Counted from the first letter of the stretch, positions 54,198 to 62,952 are shown. The stretch: 64,000 nucleotides of DNA from Prauserella halophila (GCF_024171895.1 NZ_JAMTCQ010000014.1:1-64000), one strand, 5' to 3'. The notes: generated from the sequence alone by a model not told the origin. A program made the numbers and translations.

Positions 54198-55631
54198 GTG
54201 AGCACCCCAGATCTGCGCGAGGCCGAATCACCCGCGGGCTCCCACCGGGAGCCGGCGGGCGTGGCGTCGCTGCAGCTGCGCGCCTCGGCCGAGCGGCTGC
54301 TCGCGCGGCCCCGGTCGCTGGCGCTGGTGCTGGCACTGCCCGCGCTGATGATCGTGGCGGGCGTCGTGGGCTGGCTGCTCGACCTGCAGCTCGGCGTCGA
54401 TTCGGCGGTGTATCGCGCCGGTGCCGTCACGTTGCTGCAGGGCGATCCCCTCTACGAGGGCAACACGCTCGCCCCCGAACCGTTCTGGGCTCTGCTGCCG
54501 TTCACGTACCCGCCCACGGCGGCGCTGCTGTTCGTGCCGCTGGCCGGGCTGCCGGTGCAGGTGGCGTGGGGTGTGCTGTCGGCGGTGTCGCTGCTGGCGA
54601 TGACGCTCGTCATCCGGGTGGCGCTGGAGGCGCTGCCGCGGCCGAAGGGCGAGCTGCCGGTGTGGGCCTCGCCCGCGCGCGTCACGGTGCTGTCGGCGGT
54701 GCTGTTCTTCGCGCTCGAGCCGGTGTGGCGGACGATCTTCCTCGGCCAGATCAACCTCATCCTCATGGCGCTGATCGTGCTGGACGTGCTGGTGGTCTGC
54801 GCCCGCGGCAGCCGATGGGGCGGCGTCATGGTGGGCGTGGCCGCGGCGGTGAAACTGACGCCGCTGATCTTCATCCCGCACCTGCTGTTCACCGGCCGCC
54901 GGATGGACGCGCTGCGCGCGATGGGCACGTTCCTCGGCCTGCAGGCGCTGATGTTCGCGCTGATCCCGTCGGACGCGTGGCGGTTCTGGACGCACACCGT
55001 GTTCAACGCGGGCCGGATCGGGCCGATGCACTGGGCGGGCAACCAGTCGCTGAACGGCCTGTTCAACCGGATGACCGACCTGGCGCCGTGGGCCTCGAAC
55101 GCGGCGATCGTCGTCGGACTCGCCCTGGGGCCGCTGGCGGTCTGGCTGATGCTGCGCTTCCACCGCAGCGGCCGTCCGCTCGAAGCGCTGCTGGTGACGG
55201 GGTTCTACGCGTTGCTGCTCTCGCCGGTGTCGTGGTCGCACCACTGGGTGTGGGCCGTGCCGCTGATCATGGTGCTGGTGTCGAAGCTGCCGCACGCCGA
55301 CCCGGCGAAGACGCGGAAGCGGTGGCTCGCCGCCGGTGCGGTGTTCGTCGTGTTCGTCAGTTGCGTGCTATTGGTGCTGCCGAACGGGCGCAACCTGGAG
55401 CTGCACTGGGAGTTCTGGCAGTACATCCTCGGCAGTGCCTATCTGCTGGTGCCGGTCGTGCTGGTCGCCGTGCTCGCGGGCCGCTGGGCGTGGCGCAACC
55501 GCGACATCCTGCGCATGGCCGGCCGCGACCGCGGCGCGGCGGCCGCCCTGCTGCGAGGCAGGGCAGGGGCGACGGCGCGCCCGGAGCCTCAGCGGGACGA
55601 GGTCGGCTCCGCCGGTTCCGACCAGCGGTAG
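54198..55631 (+). CDS. GT87 (DUF2029) alpha-1,2-mannosyltransferase
   Basis: About 477 residues with roughly ten membrane helices. LGVDSAVYRAGAVTLLQGDPLYEGN, FTYPPTAALLFVPLAGLP, VAAAVKLTPLIFIPHLL, HWAGNQSLNGLFNRM and LLLSPVSWSHHWVWAVPL are the conserved loops of polyprenyl-phosphomannose-dependent mannosyltransferases that extend phosphatidylinositol mannosides and lipomannan outside the membrane. GTG 54198 is chosen by comparison with the family start. Upstream in-frame starts exist, and the GGAGAG just before is close to the codon. The 3' end overlaps the convergent PPOX gene by 43 bp. Confidence 0.88.
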   Translation: MSTPDLREAESPAGSHREPAGVASLQLRASAERLLARPRSLALVLALPALMIVAGVVGWLLDLQLGVDSAVYRAGAVTLLQGDPLYEGNTLAPEPFWALLPFTYPPTAALLFVPLAGLPVQVAWGVLSAVSLLAMTLVIRVALEALPRPKGELPVWASPARVTVLSAVLFFALEPVWRTIFLGQINLILMALIVLDVLVVCARGSRWGGVMVGVAAAVKLTPLIFIPHLLFTGRRMDALRAMGTFLGLQALMFALIPSDAWRFWTHTVFNAGRIGPMHWAGNQSLNGLFNRMTDLAPWASNAAIVVGLALGPLAVWLMLRFHRSGRPLEALLVTGFYALLLSPVSWSHHWVWAVPLIMVLVSKLPHADPAKTRKRWLAAGAVFVVFVSCVLLVLPNGRNLELHWEFWQYILGSAYLLVPVVLVAVLAGRWAWRNRDILRMAGRDRGAAAALLRGRAGATARPEPQRDEVGSAGSDQR

Positions 55632-56059
55632 ACCGGAGCCTCGGCGAGACCGGGGTAGGCGACGGCCATGCCGCGTTCGGGCACCATCGACCACAGGCGG
55701 AATCGGCCCGATGCCGCATGCGCCGTCCAGTCGGCCGACCACTCGAGCAGGTACCGCTCGTAGATCCGGTGCACCCGCGTGAGATCGCGCGATGCGAGGG
55801 CGGCGGGCCCGGTGGCCCGGAACTGGCGTACGTCGTGCGGCGGCGAGAACGTCGCCACGAGCGCCGATACCTCGCGTCCTGCGGACGCCGCGGCCACGAA
55901 GGGCGCAGGCTCGTCGACGGGGCTGTGGAACCACAGGCGGCCGTCGGCGAACAGGAACCACATCGTGGCCAGTGCCGGGCGTCCGCGTCCGGTGACCGTG
56001 GAGACGGCCGCGGGTCGCCCCGGTTCGTCGAGGAAGGCGTGAAGGTCGAAGTCCGGCAT
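55589..56059 (-). CDS. PPOX-fold flavin- or F420-dependent protein
   Basis: 156 residues. PAAVSTVTGRGRPALATMWFLFADGRLWFHSPVDEPAPFVAAASAGREVSALVATF is the split-barrel pyridoxamine-phosphate-oxidase-like fold. VRQFRATGPAAL and RVHRIYERYL are typical of actinobacterial flavin/F420 reductase relatives. The specific reaction is unknown. ATG at 56059. Its last 43 bp overlap the mannosyltransferase gene tail to tail. Confidence 0.85.
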   Translation of the reverse strand: MPDFDLHAFLDEPGRPAAVSTVTGRGRPALATMWFLFADGRLWFHSPVDEPAPFVAAASAGREVSALVATFSPPHDVRQFRATGPAALASRDLTRVHRIYERYLLEWSADWTAHAASGRFRLWSMVPERGMAVAYPGLAEAPVYRWSEPAEPTSSR

Positions 56060-56110
56060 ACGGCGGATGCTGCGACCTCGACCGCGATCGAGGTCAAGCG
56101 CGAGATCGTA

Positions 56111-56136
56111 TGTGCTAATATGCTTTTATGCGCACA
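56111..56136. promoter_or_regulatory. vapBC promoter with inverted repeat over the start codon
   Basis: TAATAT at 56116-56121 is a near-perfect -10 element, 6 bp before the vapB ATG. It is flanked by TGTGC (56111-56115) and GCACA (56132-56136). The inverted repeat embraces both the -10 element and the start codon, as expected for the VapBC autorepression site. The region is markedly AT-richer than its surroundings. Confidence 0.65.
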
Positions 56137-56385
56137 ACGGTTGAATTGCCCCCGGAGCTCATGCGGGCGATGAAATCCGAAGCCGCGGCTCGCGGGGAGA
56201 CTGTGAAAGAGTTCTTGGCTCGGGCAGTGAGTCATGAGCTGGGCACAGTCGAAGGTGGTCGTCCACGTAAGCGCGTGAAGCTCCCGCTGGTCCCGGCAAC
56301 GAAGTCGCGCAAAGTCGACATCACCAACGATGACATCGAAGCGATCTTCGCGGCCGAAGATGCTGAGAAGTATCGGGCACAGTAA
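56128..56385 (+). CDS. vapB: VapB antitoxin, ribbon-helix-helix
   Basis: 85 residues. MRTTVELPPELMRAMKSEAAARGETVKEFLARAVSHEL is a ribbon-helix-helix DNA-binding domain; the C-terminus (DITNDDIEAIFAAEDAEKYRAQ) is the flexible, acidic part that inserts into the toxin's active site. Likely leaderless. The TAA stop directly precedes the vapC ATG. Codon usage is less GC-biased than in neighbours, a common sign of horizontal gain. Confidence 0.9.
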   Translation: MRTTVELPPELMRAMKSEAAARGETVKEFLARAVSHELGTVEGGRPRKRVKLPLVPATKSRKVDITNDDIEAIFAAEDAEKYRAQ

Positions 56386-56814
56386 ATGCTGTTGGACCTC
56401 AATGTCTGGTTCGCGTCGGTGTGGCAAGAGCACAAGCACTATGCCGAAGTGTCCTCGTGGTTCGATGAACAGGACGGCGAACTCAGGTTGTGCCGAGTGA
56501 CGCAGATGGGGTTGCTCCGTTTGTTGTCGAACCAGTCGGTCATGGGCGATGCCGCGTTGAGTCGCGCAGAAGCGTGGCGGCTTCTCGATGAGCTTCGCTC
56601 GGACGAACGTGTGGTCTGGACGTCCGAGCCGGCTAACCTCGAGCAGGTCTGGCGAGTGATCTCCGCCCGTGAGGACCGAAGTCACAAACTGTGGACCGAT
56701 GACTACCTGGCAGCGTTCGCTCAGGCTCTCGCGTGTCCGCTGGTGACACTGGATCGTGGTTTCGTCGCACGGTATCCCTCAGTGGCGGTGGTGACACTCG
56801 GGGACGGTTCGTGA
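56386..56814 (+). CDS. vapC: VapC toxin, PIN-domain ribonuclease
   Basis: 142 residues. The PIN active site is intact: Asp4 (LLDLNVWFA), the TDDYLAAFA acidic pair at 105-106, and Asp123 (TLDRGFVARYP). MGLLRLLSN is the usual central helix. VapC enzymes cut structured RNAs such as tRNAs or the 23S sarcin-ricin loop when freed from VapB; the target here is unknown. Zero spacing after vapB. Confidence 0.92.
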   Translation: MLLDLNVWFASVWQEHKHYAEVSSWFDEQDGELRLCRVTQMGLLRLLSNQSVMGDAALSRAEAWRLLDELRSDERVVWTSEPANLEQVWRVISAREDRSHKLWTDDYLAAFAQALACPLVTLDRGFVARYPSVAVVTLGDGS

Positions 56815-56850
56815 CGCGGCCGGATCGGGCCCGCTTAAGCTGAGCCCGCT

Positions 56851-58053
56851 ATGGATACGAGTACCGGACTTCCCGTCGTCGGCATGGTCGGTGGCGGTCA
56901 GCTCGCCAGGATGACGCACCAGGCCGCGATCGCGCTCGGCCAGTCGTTGCGGGTGCTGGCCGTCGGTGAGGGCGAGGCGGCCGGTCTCGTCACCGCCGCC
57001 GTCGCCCACGGCCATCACACGGACCTCGACGCGCTGCGCACCTTCGCGCGCGGAACGGACGTGCTGACGTTCGACCACGAGCACGTGCCCGGCGAGCACC
57101 TGCGGACCCTCGTCGACGAGGGCGTCGTCGTCCGCCCGGGGCCGGGGGCGCTGGCGTATGCACAGAACAAGCTCCTCATGCGTGAACGGATGGCCTCACT
57201 CGGCCTGCCGAACCCGGCGTTCGTCGAGGTCACGCAGGCCTCCGATGCCGTGACGTTCGGCGAGGACCACGGCTGGCCGGTGGTCCTCAAGGCCGCGACC
57301 GGCGGCTACGACGGCAAGGGCGTGTGGCAGCTCGGCTCCGCCGACGAGGCGCGCGTACTGGTGCCCGAGCTCCTCGACGCGGGCGTGTCGCTGCTGCTCG
57401 AGGAACGGGTTCCGATGGTCAGGGAGCTGTCGGCGCTGGTCGCGCGGTCGCCGTTCGGGCAGGGTGCGGCGTGGCCGGTGGTCGAGACCGTGCAGTCCGA
57501 GGGCATCAACACCGAGGTCCTCGCACCCGCGCCGGGACTGTCCGAGGAACGGATGCAGCAGGCGCAGGACCTGGCACTGCGCATCGCCGAGGAACTCGAC
57601 GTCGCCGGAGTGATGGCCGTCGAGCTGTTCGAGACGTCGCCGGGCGGGGGGAACTCCGATTCCGGCCTGGTGATCAACGAGCTGGCGATGCGCCCGCACA
57701 ACTCCGGGCACTGGACGATGGACGGCAGCCGCACGTCGCAGTTCGAACAGCACCTGCGCGCGGTCCTCGACTATCCCCTCGGCACGACGGACCCGTTGTC
57801 GCCGACCGTCATGGCCAACGTGCTCGGCGCGCCCGAGACACCGACGATGAGCGTGGACGAGCGCCTGCACCACCTGTACGCGCGGTATCCCGACGTCAAG
57901 GTGCACCTGTACGGCAAGGGTGAACGTCCGGGGCGCAAGCTGGGACACGTCAACGTGCTCGGCCCGGTCGACGAGACGACGCGGGCCAAGGCGCGGATGG
58001 CGGCGCACTGGCTGTCGGCCGCCGAATGGCCGGACGGCTACAGCATTCATTGA
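56851..58053 (+). CDS. purK: N5-carboxyaminoimidazole ribonucleotide synthase
   Basis: 400 residues, ATP-grasp enzyme of purine synthesis converting AIR, ATP and bicarbonate to N5-[26 protein letters not shown] at the start, [16 protein letters not shown] and [18 protein letters not shown] in the ATP-grasp fold, and [33 protein letters not shown] (AIR-binding signature). TAAGCT lies 9 bp before the ATG with no Shine-Dalgarno. Followed by purE after 136 bp. Confidence 0.96.
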   Translation: MDTSTGLPVVGMVGGGQLARMTHQAAIALGQSLRVLAVGEGEAAGLVTAAVAHGHHTDLDALRTFARGTDVLTFDHEHVPGEHLRTLVDEGVVVRPGPGALAYAQNKLLMRERMASLGLPNPAFVEVTQASDAVTFGEDHGWPVVLKAATGGYDGKGVWQLGSADEARVLVPELLDAGVSLLLEERVPMVRELSALVARSPFGQGAAWPVVETVQSEGINTEVLAPAPGLSEERMQQAQDLALRIAEELDVAGVMAVELFETSPGGGNSDSGLVINELAMRPHNSGHWTMDGSRTSQFEQHLRAVLDYPLGTTDPLSPTVMANVLGAPETPTMSVDERLHHLYARYPDVKVHLYGKGERPGRKLGHVNVLGPVDETTRAKARMAAHWLSAAEWPDGYSIH

Positions 58054-58189
58054 GGCACCGGACCGGACTCCGGGGTCGGGCTCCGCCGGGGGTCCGGAAT
58101 CGGCGGGGCTCCGGGCTCTGAGGTTCGGGCTTCGGGGTCTGGGTCCGGACGGAGTCACCGGGCACGACGAAACTCGTGGGAGGCAGGAC

Positions 58190-58690
58190 GTGAGTACACC
58201 GGACGTCGGCGTGATCATGGGCAGCGATTCGGACTGGCCGACGCTCGAAGCGGCCGGGCAGGCGCTCGACGAGTTCGACGTCGGCTACGAGGTCGGCGTG
58301 TACTCGGCACACCGGACACCGCAGCGGATGCTCGACTACGCGCGCGAGGCCGCGGGGCGCGGGCTCAAGGTGATCATCGCGGGCGCGGGCGGTGCGGCGC
58401 ATCTGCCCGGCATGGTGGCGTCGGCGACGCCGTTGCCGGTGATCGGCGTGCCCGTGCCGCTCAAGCACCTCGACGGGCTCGATTCGCTGCTGTCGATCGT
58501 GCAGATGCCCGCGGGTGTGCCGGTGGCGACGGTGTCGGTCGGCGGCGCCCGCAACGCCGGCCTGCTGGCCGTGCGCATGCTCGCGGCGGGCGACCCTGCG
58601 CTGCAGCAGCGGATGACGGAGTTCCAGGCCGACCTCGAACGGCTCGTCCACGACAAGGACGCGGCCCTGCGCGCCAAGCTCGCCGACTGA
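58190..58690 (+). CDS. purE: N5-CAIR mutase
   Basis: 166 residues. It converts the PurK product N5-CAIR to [22 protein letters not shown] (phosphate-binding), [20 protein letters not shown] (catalytic His), [25 protein letters not shown] and [23 protein letters not shown] define class I PurE. GTG at 58190 follows GGGAGG by 6 bp. The 136-bp gap from purK is full of short CCGG(G/A)-type repeats and may have no promoter. Confidence 0.97.
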   Translation: MSTPDVGVIMGSDSDWPTLEAAGQALDEFDVGYEVGVYSAHRTPQRMLDYAREAAGRGLKVIIAGAGGAAHLPGMVASATPLPVIGVPVPLKHLDGLDSLLSIVQMPAGVPVATVSVGGARNAGLLAVRMLAAGDPALQQRMTEFQADLERLVHDKDAALRAKLAD

Positions 58691-58741
58691 CCGCCACCGC
58701 CCGCCCGCGTGTCCTGCATTCAGACGCGCGTGCCCCGCTGT

Positions 58742-58783
58742 GAGTGCCCCCAAGGTGCCCCGAAGGGCACCTTGGGGGCACTC
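58742..58783. terminator. Perfect 19-bp hairpin terminator between purE and LysR gene
   Basis: GAGTGCCCCCAAGGTGCCC (58742-58760), loop CGAA, then its exact complement (58765-58783). No T-run follows. It lies between converging genes, so it can act on both strands. The sequence looks like the GAGTGCCCCCAAGG hairpins I recall as frequent in Amycolatopsis-type genomes, from memory and unverified. A degenerate 21-bp unit (GCGTGTCCTGCATTC) lies just before, at about 58709-58723. Confidence 0.85.
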
Positions 58784-58933
58784 AACGCCCCTGATCCTCC
58801 CTTGATCATGGTGCAGGATCGGCCGTCGCGTCACGCTGCATCGACCACGGGCACCGTCACGCCGCAGCATCGTCACGCCGCAGCACCGGCACGCCCTGCG
58901 ACGGCACGCCCGCACCGTCACGCCCCGCGCCGG

Positions 58934-59815
58934 TCACGGACCCGCGACGGACCTCAGCACCTGGAGGGCACGTACGGCTGCGGGGTGGTCGGCGACGGTC
59001 TTCTTGACCGACACCGCGATGTGGCGCATCGGTTGCGGGGAGGAGAGCCGCACCGTCGTCAGCCCGGGAGGCAGGTCGCCGACGCCCAGCCGGGGAACCA
59101 CGGTGATGCCGATTCCGGTGGCGACGAACGGGATCGCGGTCTGGTAGTCGTGCGTCTCGACGGCGAACTGCGGGGAGAACCCGGCCTCCGCGCACGCGTC
59201 CAACAGCACTCTCCGGCACGCGCCGCGCTGCAGGTCGTTGTCGATCCAGCGCCTGCCTGCGAGTTCGGCGAGCGGTACCTCGTCGCGGGCCGCCAGCGAA
59301 TCGGTGTGCCGGACGACGGCGAGGAACGGATCGTCGACGAGCGGGTGGACGTCGGCGTGCGGGGCGTGCTCGATACCGGGTGCGTCGACGAACAGGTCGA
59401 TGTCCGGCAGTTCGAGGCCGTCGCGCTGTTCGGTCATGCGCAGGTCGAGCCGGAGCTCGGGGAACTCGGTCTGCAGTGCGGCCGCGACCGGGGGAAGCCA
59501 GGTGGCGCCCGCCGAGGCGAAGTAGCCGATCGAGAGACTGCCGACGCGGCCCGCGCGCAGGTCGTCGACGACGCCGTCCAGCGCCGACAGCGCACTGAAG
59601 ACCTGCTCCGCCTCGCCGGCGAGCGTGCGGCCCGCCGACGTCGGTTCGATACCCCTGCCGATCCGGTCGAACAGCCGGAGCCCGGTGTCGCGTTGCAGCG
59701 CGGCGAGCTGCTGACTGACCGCCGACGGCGTGTACCCCAGTGAGGCGGCGGTCGCGCGGACGGATCCGGTCGCGATGACCGCCCGGAGCAGGCGCAGTTT
59801 CGCAACATCGAGCAT
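58934..59815 (-). CDS. LysR-family transcriptional regulator
   Basis: 293 residues from ATG 59815, with TACAGT 6 bp upstream (leaderless pattern). The N-terminal helix-turn-helix is KLRLLRAVIATGSVRATAASLGYTPSAVSQQLAALQRDTGLRLFDR; a periplasmic-binding-like effector domain follows (GSLSIGYFASAGATWLPPVAAALQTEFPELRLDLR ... GIGITVVPRLGV). Convergent with purE and divergent from the acyl-CoA dehydrogenase, which is its most likely target. Confidence 0.92.
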   Translation of the reverse strand: MLDVAKLRLLRAVIATGSVRATAASLGYTPSAVSQQLAALQRDTGLRLFDRIGRGIEPTSAGRTLAGEAEQVFSALSALDGVVDDLRAGRVGSLSIGYFASAGATWLPPVAAALQTEFPELRLDLRMTEQRDGLELPDIDLFVDAPGIEHAPHADVHPLVDDPFLAVVRHTDSLAARDEVPLAELAGRRWIDNDLQRGACRRVLLDACAEAGFSPQFAVETHDYQTAIPFVATGIGITVVPRLGVGDLPPGLTTVRLSSPQPMRHIAVSVKKTVADHPAAVRALQVLRSVAGP

Positions 59816-60010
59816 GTCGCAACTGTATTTCGGCACTGAACATTCTGTCAGGAGTATTCGGCTGAACTGTTGCTTTCACCTCGTACGCACTGACTTCTAC
59901 GCGCGAGTAACATCAGGCAGGGTCGATACTGCGGTCAACGACACAGGCAGTCGGCGTGAACGACGGCTAACATCGGTGCGGCAACCGACGTAGCAGGCTT
60001 CGGACGAAAG

Positions 60011-61180
60011 GTGACGCAGGTGAGCGAGGGCCCAGGCCTCTACCAGCTGGCGGAGGAGCACGAGGAACTGCGCGCGGCCGTGCGGGCGTTGGCCGAGAAG
60101 GAGGTCGCTCCCCACGCCGCGGAGGTGGACGAGCAGGCGCGGTATCCGACGGAGGCGTTCGGCGCGCTCAACAAGGCCGGTTTCAACGCGGTGCACATCC
60201 CCGAGGCCTACGACGGCCAGGGCGCGGACGCCGTCGCGGCGTGCATCGTCATCGAGGAGGTCTCGCGCGTCGACGCGTCGGCCGGTCTCATCCCGGCGGT
60301 GAACAAGCTGGGTACCCAGCCGATCATCCTGGCGGCCTCGGACGAGCTGAAGAAGCAGGTCCTGCCGGACATCGCGGCGGGCAAGAGCGCCTCCTACGGC
60401 CTGTCCGAGCGCGAGGCCGGTTCCGACACCGCGGCCATGCGGATGCGCGCGAAGCAGGACGGTGACGACTGGGTGCTCAACGGCACCAAGTGCTGGATCT
60501 CCAACGCGGGCGAGTCGACCTGGTACACGGTCATGGCCGTCAGCAACCCGGATGCGGCCAAGCCGTCGCAGGGCATCTCGGCGTTCGCGGTACGCGCCGA
60601 CGACCCCGGATTCTCGGTGGGGCCGAAGGAGAAGAAACTCGGCATCAAGGGTTCGCCGACGCGGGAGATCTATTTCGAGGACTGCCGCATCCCGGGGGAC
60701 CGCATCATCGGCGAGCCGGGCACGGGCCTGAAGACCGCGCTCATGACGCTGGAGCACACGCGACCGACGATCGGTGCGCAGGCGCTCGGCATCGCGCAGG
60801 GTGCGCTCGACGCGACGGTCGACTACGTCAAGGAACGCAAGCAGTTCGGTCAGGCCATCGGCGAGTTCCAGGGCGTGCAGTTCATGCTCGCCGACATGGG
60901 CATGAAGGTCGAAACGGCACGCCACATGGTGTACGCGTCGGCCGCGGCCAGCGAACGCGGTGACGAGCGGGCCTCGTTCATGGCATCGGCGGCGAAGAAG
61001 TATGCCTCCGACATCGCGATGGAGGTCACGACCGACGCCGTGCAGCTGTTCGGCGGCGCGGGCTACACGTCCGACTTCCCGGTGGAGCGCATGATGCGCG
61101 ACGCCAAGATCACCCAGATCTACGAGGGCACGAACCAGATCCAGCAGCTGGTGATGGCGCGGAGCCTGCTGAAGGGCTGA
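60011..61180 (+). CDS. Acyl-CoA dehydrogenase (FadE25-like)
   Basis: 389 residues, FAD-dependent alpha,beta-dehydrogenation of a short or branched acyl-CoA. SYGLSEREAGSDTAAM is the N-terminal signature, WISNAGESTWYTV the flavin contact, and QLFGGAGYTSDFPVERMMRDAKITQIYEGTNQIQQ the C-terminal signature with the catalytic Glu of IYEGT. Resembles the isobutyryl/2-methylbutyryl-CoA type. GTG 60011 and GTG 60020 are both plausible (AAAGG precedes). In the M. tuberculosis block fadE25 likewise lies beside purE/purK. Confidence 0.95.
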   Translation: MTQVSEGPGLYQLAEEHEELRAAVRALAEKEVAPHAAEVDEQARYPTEAFGALNKAGFNAVHIPEAYDGQGADAVAACIVIEEVSRVDASAGLIPAVNKLGTQPIILAASDELKKQVLPDIAAGKSASYGLSEREAGSDTAAMRMRAKQDGDDWVLNGTKCWISNAGESTWYTVMAVSNPDAAKPSQGISAFAVRADDPGFSVGPKEKKLGIKGSPTREIYFEDCRIPGDRIIGEPGTGLKTALMTLEHTRPTIGAQALGIAQGALDATVDYVKERKQFGQAIGEFQGVQFMLADMGMKVETARHMVYASAAASERGDERASFMASAAKKYASDIAMEVTTDAVQLFGGAGYTSDFPVERMMRDAKITQIYEGTNQIQQLVMARSLLKG

Positions 61181-61248
61181 GAAGCAGACGGACAGTGCCG
61201 CCGGGGCCGCCGGGAACCGACGTCCCCGGCGGCCCCGGCAGCCCCGGC

Positions 61249-61347
61249 CGTGTTGCGGCTCCCGGGGCGCGTGTCGCGCCTTCCGGGGACCGTGTTGCAG
61301 TTTCCGGGGCCCGTGTTGCGTCTTCCGGGGACCGTGTTGCGCCCTCC
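61249..61347 (-). repeat. 21-bp repeat array, about 4.5 copies
   Basis: Reverse-orientation units with CCGTGTTGC...TTCCGGGG recur every 21 bp from 61249. They are the same family as the arrays at 33262 and 63281, but individual copies differ at several bases. Located just after the acyl-CoA dehydrogenase gene, in a 420-bp gap (61181-61600) with no supported gene. Confidence 0.85.
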
Positions 61348-61372
61348 CGTCACCCGCCCGTCGCCCCTCATT

Positions 61373-61444
61373 GACGCGCTGACGCGCTGACGCGCTGACG
61401 CGCTGACGCGCTGACGCGCTGACGCGCTGACGCGCTGACGCGCG
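61373..61444. repeat. Nine-copy 8-bp tandem repeat (GACGCGCT)
   Basis: GACGCGCT is repeated eight times without change from 61373 to 61436, plus a ninth copy ending GACGCGCG. The 8-bp unit is not a multiple of three, so the tract is non-coding. Such a uniform short tandem is a likely slippage hotspot and strain marker. Confidence 0.95.
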
Positions 61445-61455
61445 ACTGACCTCTC

Positions 61456-61491
61456 GCGTGTTCTGCACTCGGCACCGCGTGTTCTGCCCTA
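61456..61491 (-). repeat. 21-bp repeat, one full and one partial unit
   Basis: CGCGTGTTCTGCACTCGG starts at 61456 and again, as a 15-bp partial, at 61477. It differs from the array at 6503 by one base per unit. It lies 110 bp upstream of the membrane-protein gene at 61601. Confidence 0.8.
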
Positions 61492-61600
61492 CGGCCACGG
61501 CGCCGGGGCCCGCTCGCAGGTACGGCGTTTTCACGCCGAGGCGCGGGTTCGCGACGGGGCCTCGCACCGGGCCGGAGCACGTCTGTCACAGTGCCGACGT

Positions 61601-62182
61601 ATGGACCCCGAAGCATCCGCCGACTCCGCCGGGGCGACCGAGCCGACCGGTGCGATCGGTGCCGGAACCCGCAGGTCGCCGTACTACGGCCTGGCCATCG
61701 CGGCCGCGTGTGCGATGCCGGTGCTGGCCGTACTGCTGCGCGTGCCGATCGCGCAGGGGCTGTGGGCGCTGGGCGGTGGCACCGTTCGCGGGCTGATCGT
61801 CGTCATCGGCGTCCTGGCTGCGGCGACCCTGCCGATGGTGTACGGCATCCACCGGCTCGCGGCGCGATTCGGTGCGCAGTGGTGGCTGCTCGGCATGATT
61901 CCCGCGGCGATCGGCAGCGCGCTCGTGCTGCTGGTGCCCGAGCGAACGCATGTCGAGGACGTGGTGCGCGACCTGCAGATCGGGCCGTCGGCGGGCGTGG
62001 CGAACGCGCTGCTGCCGACGTGTCTCGTCGTCGTCGCGGTCGTGTTCGTGTCCGCGGCGTACGTGTTCGGCGTCCTGCGGGGTGACCGCGACACCCCGCG
62101 CGGCGGCTGGCGCACCCTCGGCATCGTCCACGTGCTCGTGTGGGTCCTGATCACCGCGGGGCTGGCGATACTCGTCGGCTGA
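61601..62182 (+). CDS. Small integral membrane protein, unknown
   Basis: 193 residues. A polar N-terminus of about 28 residues is followed by five predicted helices (YGLAIAAACAMPVLAVLL, LIVVIGVLAAATLPMVYGI, WWLLGMIPAAIGSALVLLV, LPTCLVVVAVVFVSAAYVFGV, LGIVHVLVWVLITAGLAIL). No known motif. The ATG at 61601 has no clear Shine-Dalgarno; CACAGT lies 8 bp upstream. The function is unknown. Confidence 0.75.
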   Translation: MDPEASADSAGATEPTGAIGAGTRRSPYYGLAIAAACAMPVLAVLLRVPIAQGLWALGGGTVRGLIVVIGVLAAATLPMVYGIHRLAARFGAQWWLLGMIPAAIGSALVLLVPERTHVEDVVRDLQIGPSAGVANALLPTCLVVVAVVFVSAAYVFGVLRGDRDTPRGGWRTLGIVHVLVWVLITAGLAILVG

Positions 62183-62196
62183 GCGCCGCCGCACGC

Positions 62197-62784
62197 CTAC
62201 GTGAGTTCGCCTTCGAGGAGGCTCATCAGGACCGTGTCGTACCAGCAACCGTCGCGGCGGAACGCATCGCGGCCCCGGCCGTCGGTGCGAAAGCCGACCT
62301 TCTGATACGACCGGATGGCCGCGTCGTTGTCGGCCACGACCCACAGCCGGATCGAGTGCAGTCGCATCGTGTCGAAGCCGTAGCGGCAGATCGTGCGCAC
62401 GGTGTCGGTGCCGTAGCCGTGACCGCGATAGCGCTCCTCGCCGAGGTAGACGTCCAGCTCGGCGAGCGCGGTCTCGGGTGTCGCATCGCGGAGCGCCACT
62501 GTTCCGATCAGCGTGCGGTCGGCGAGGGTCTCCACCGCGAACACCGCTGACGAGTACGAATTGACCGGCCGCTCGGTGAAGCGGTTGCGGATCTGCGCCA
62601 GCGATTCGTCGTAGTCGTGTGCGAGCCACCGGGTGACGGCTGGGTCGCGATGCCAACGCCAGTACGTGTCCGCGTCCTCGGGTTCGATCGGCCGCAGTGT
62701 TTCGATCGGCCGCGTGTGACGAGGTCGCCAGTGATCATCCCCGACATTCTGCGGCAGCCCTCGAACCGGTGGAAGTGCGTCCAC
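62197..62784 (-). CDS. RimJ/RimL-type GNAT acetyltransferase
   Basis: ETLRPIEPEDADTYWRWHRDPAVTRWL is the RimJ/L N-terminus. LIGTVALRDATPETALAELDVYLGEERYRGHGYGTDTVRTICRYGF holds the acetyl-CoA loop (RGHGYG), and HSIRLWVVADNDAAIRSYQKVGFRTDGRGRDAF is the C-terminal motif. The start is unclear: GTG 62784 gives 195 residues, but the domain begins near 62710 and a 12-bp duplication (CGGCCGATCGAA twice) lies at its edge. May acetylate a protein N-terminus or small molecule. Confidence 0.8.
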   Translation of the reverse strand: MDALPPVRGLPQNVGDDHWRPRHTRPIETLRPIEPEDADTYWRWHRDPAVTRWLAHDYDESLAQIRNRFTERPVNSYSSAVFAVETLADRTLIGTVALRDATPETALAELDVYLGEERYRGHGYGTDTVRTICRYGFDTMRLHSIRLWVVADNDAAIRSYQKVGFRTDGRGRDAFRRDGCWYDTVLMSLLEGELT

Positions 62785-62952
62785 GTGGTCGTGTCGGCGC
62801 TGCTCACCACGGGACCGGCGATCACGGTGGTCCGTCGGCCGACGAGTACGCACGCCGGTCCTCGGTTCCGGCTTCCGGTCGCGGCCGAATGCAGTACACG
62901 CGAGAAGGTGCAGTCGCGCGTCGACGAGGGGAGCCGGTCGGGCGACGGGGGT

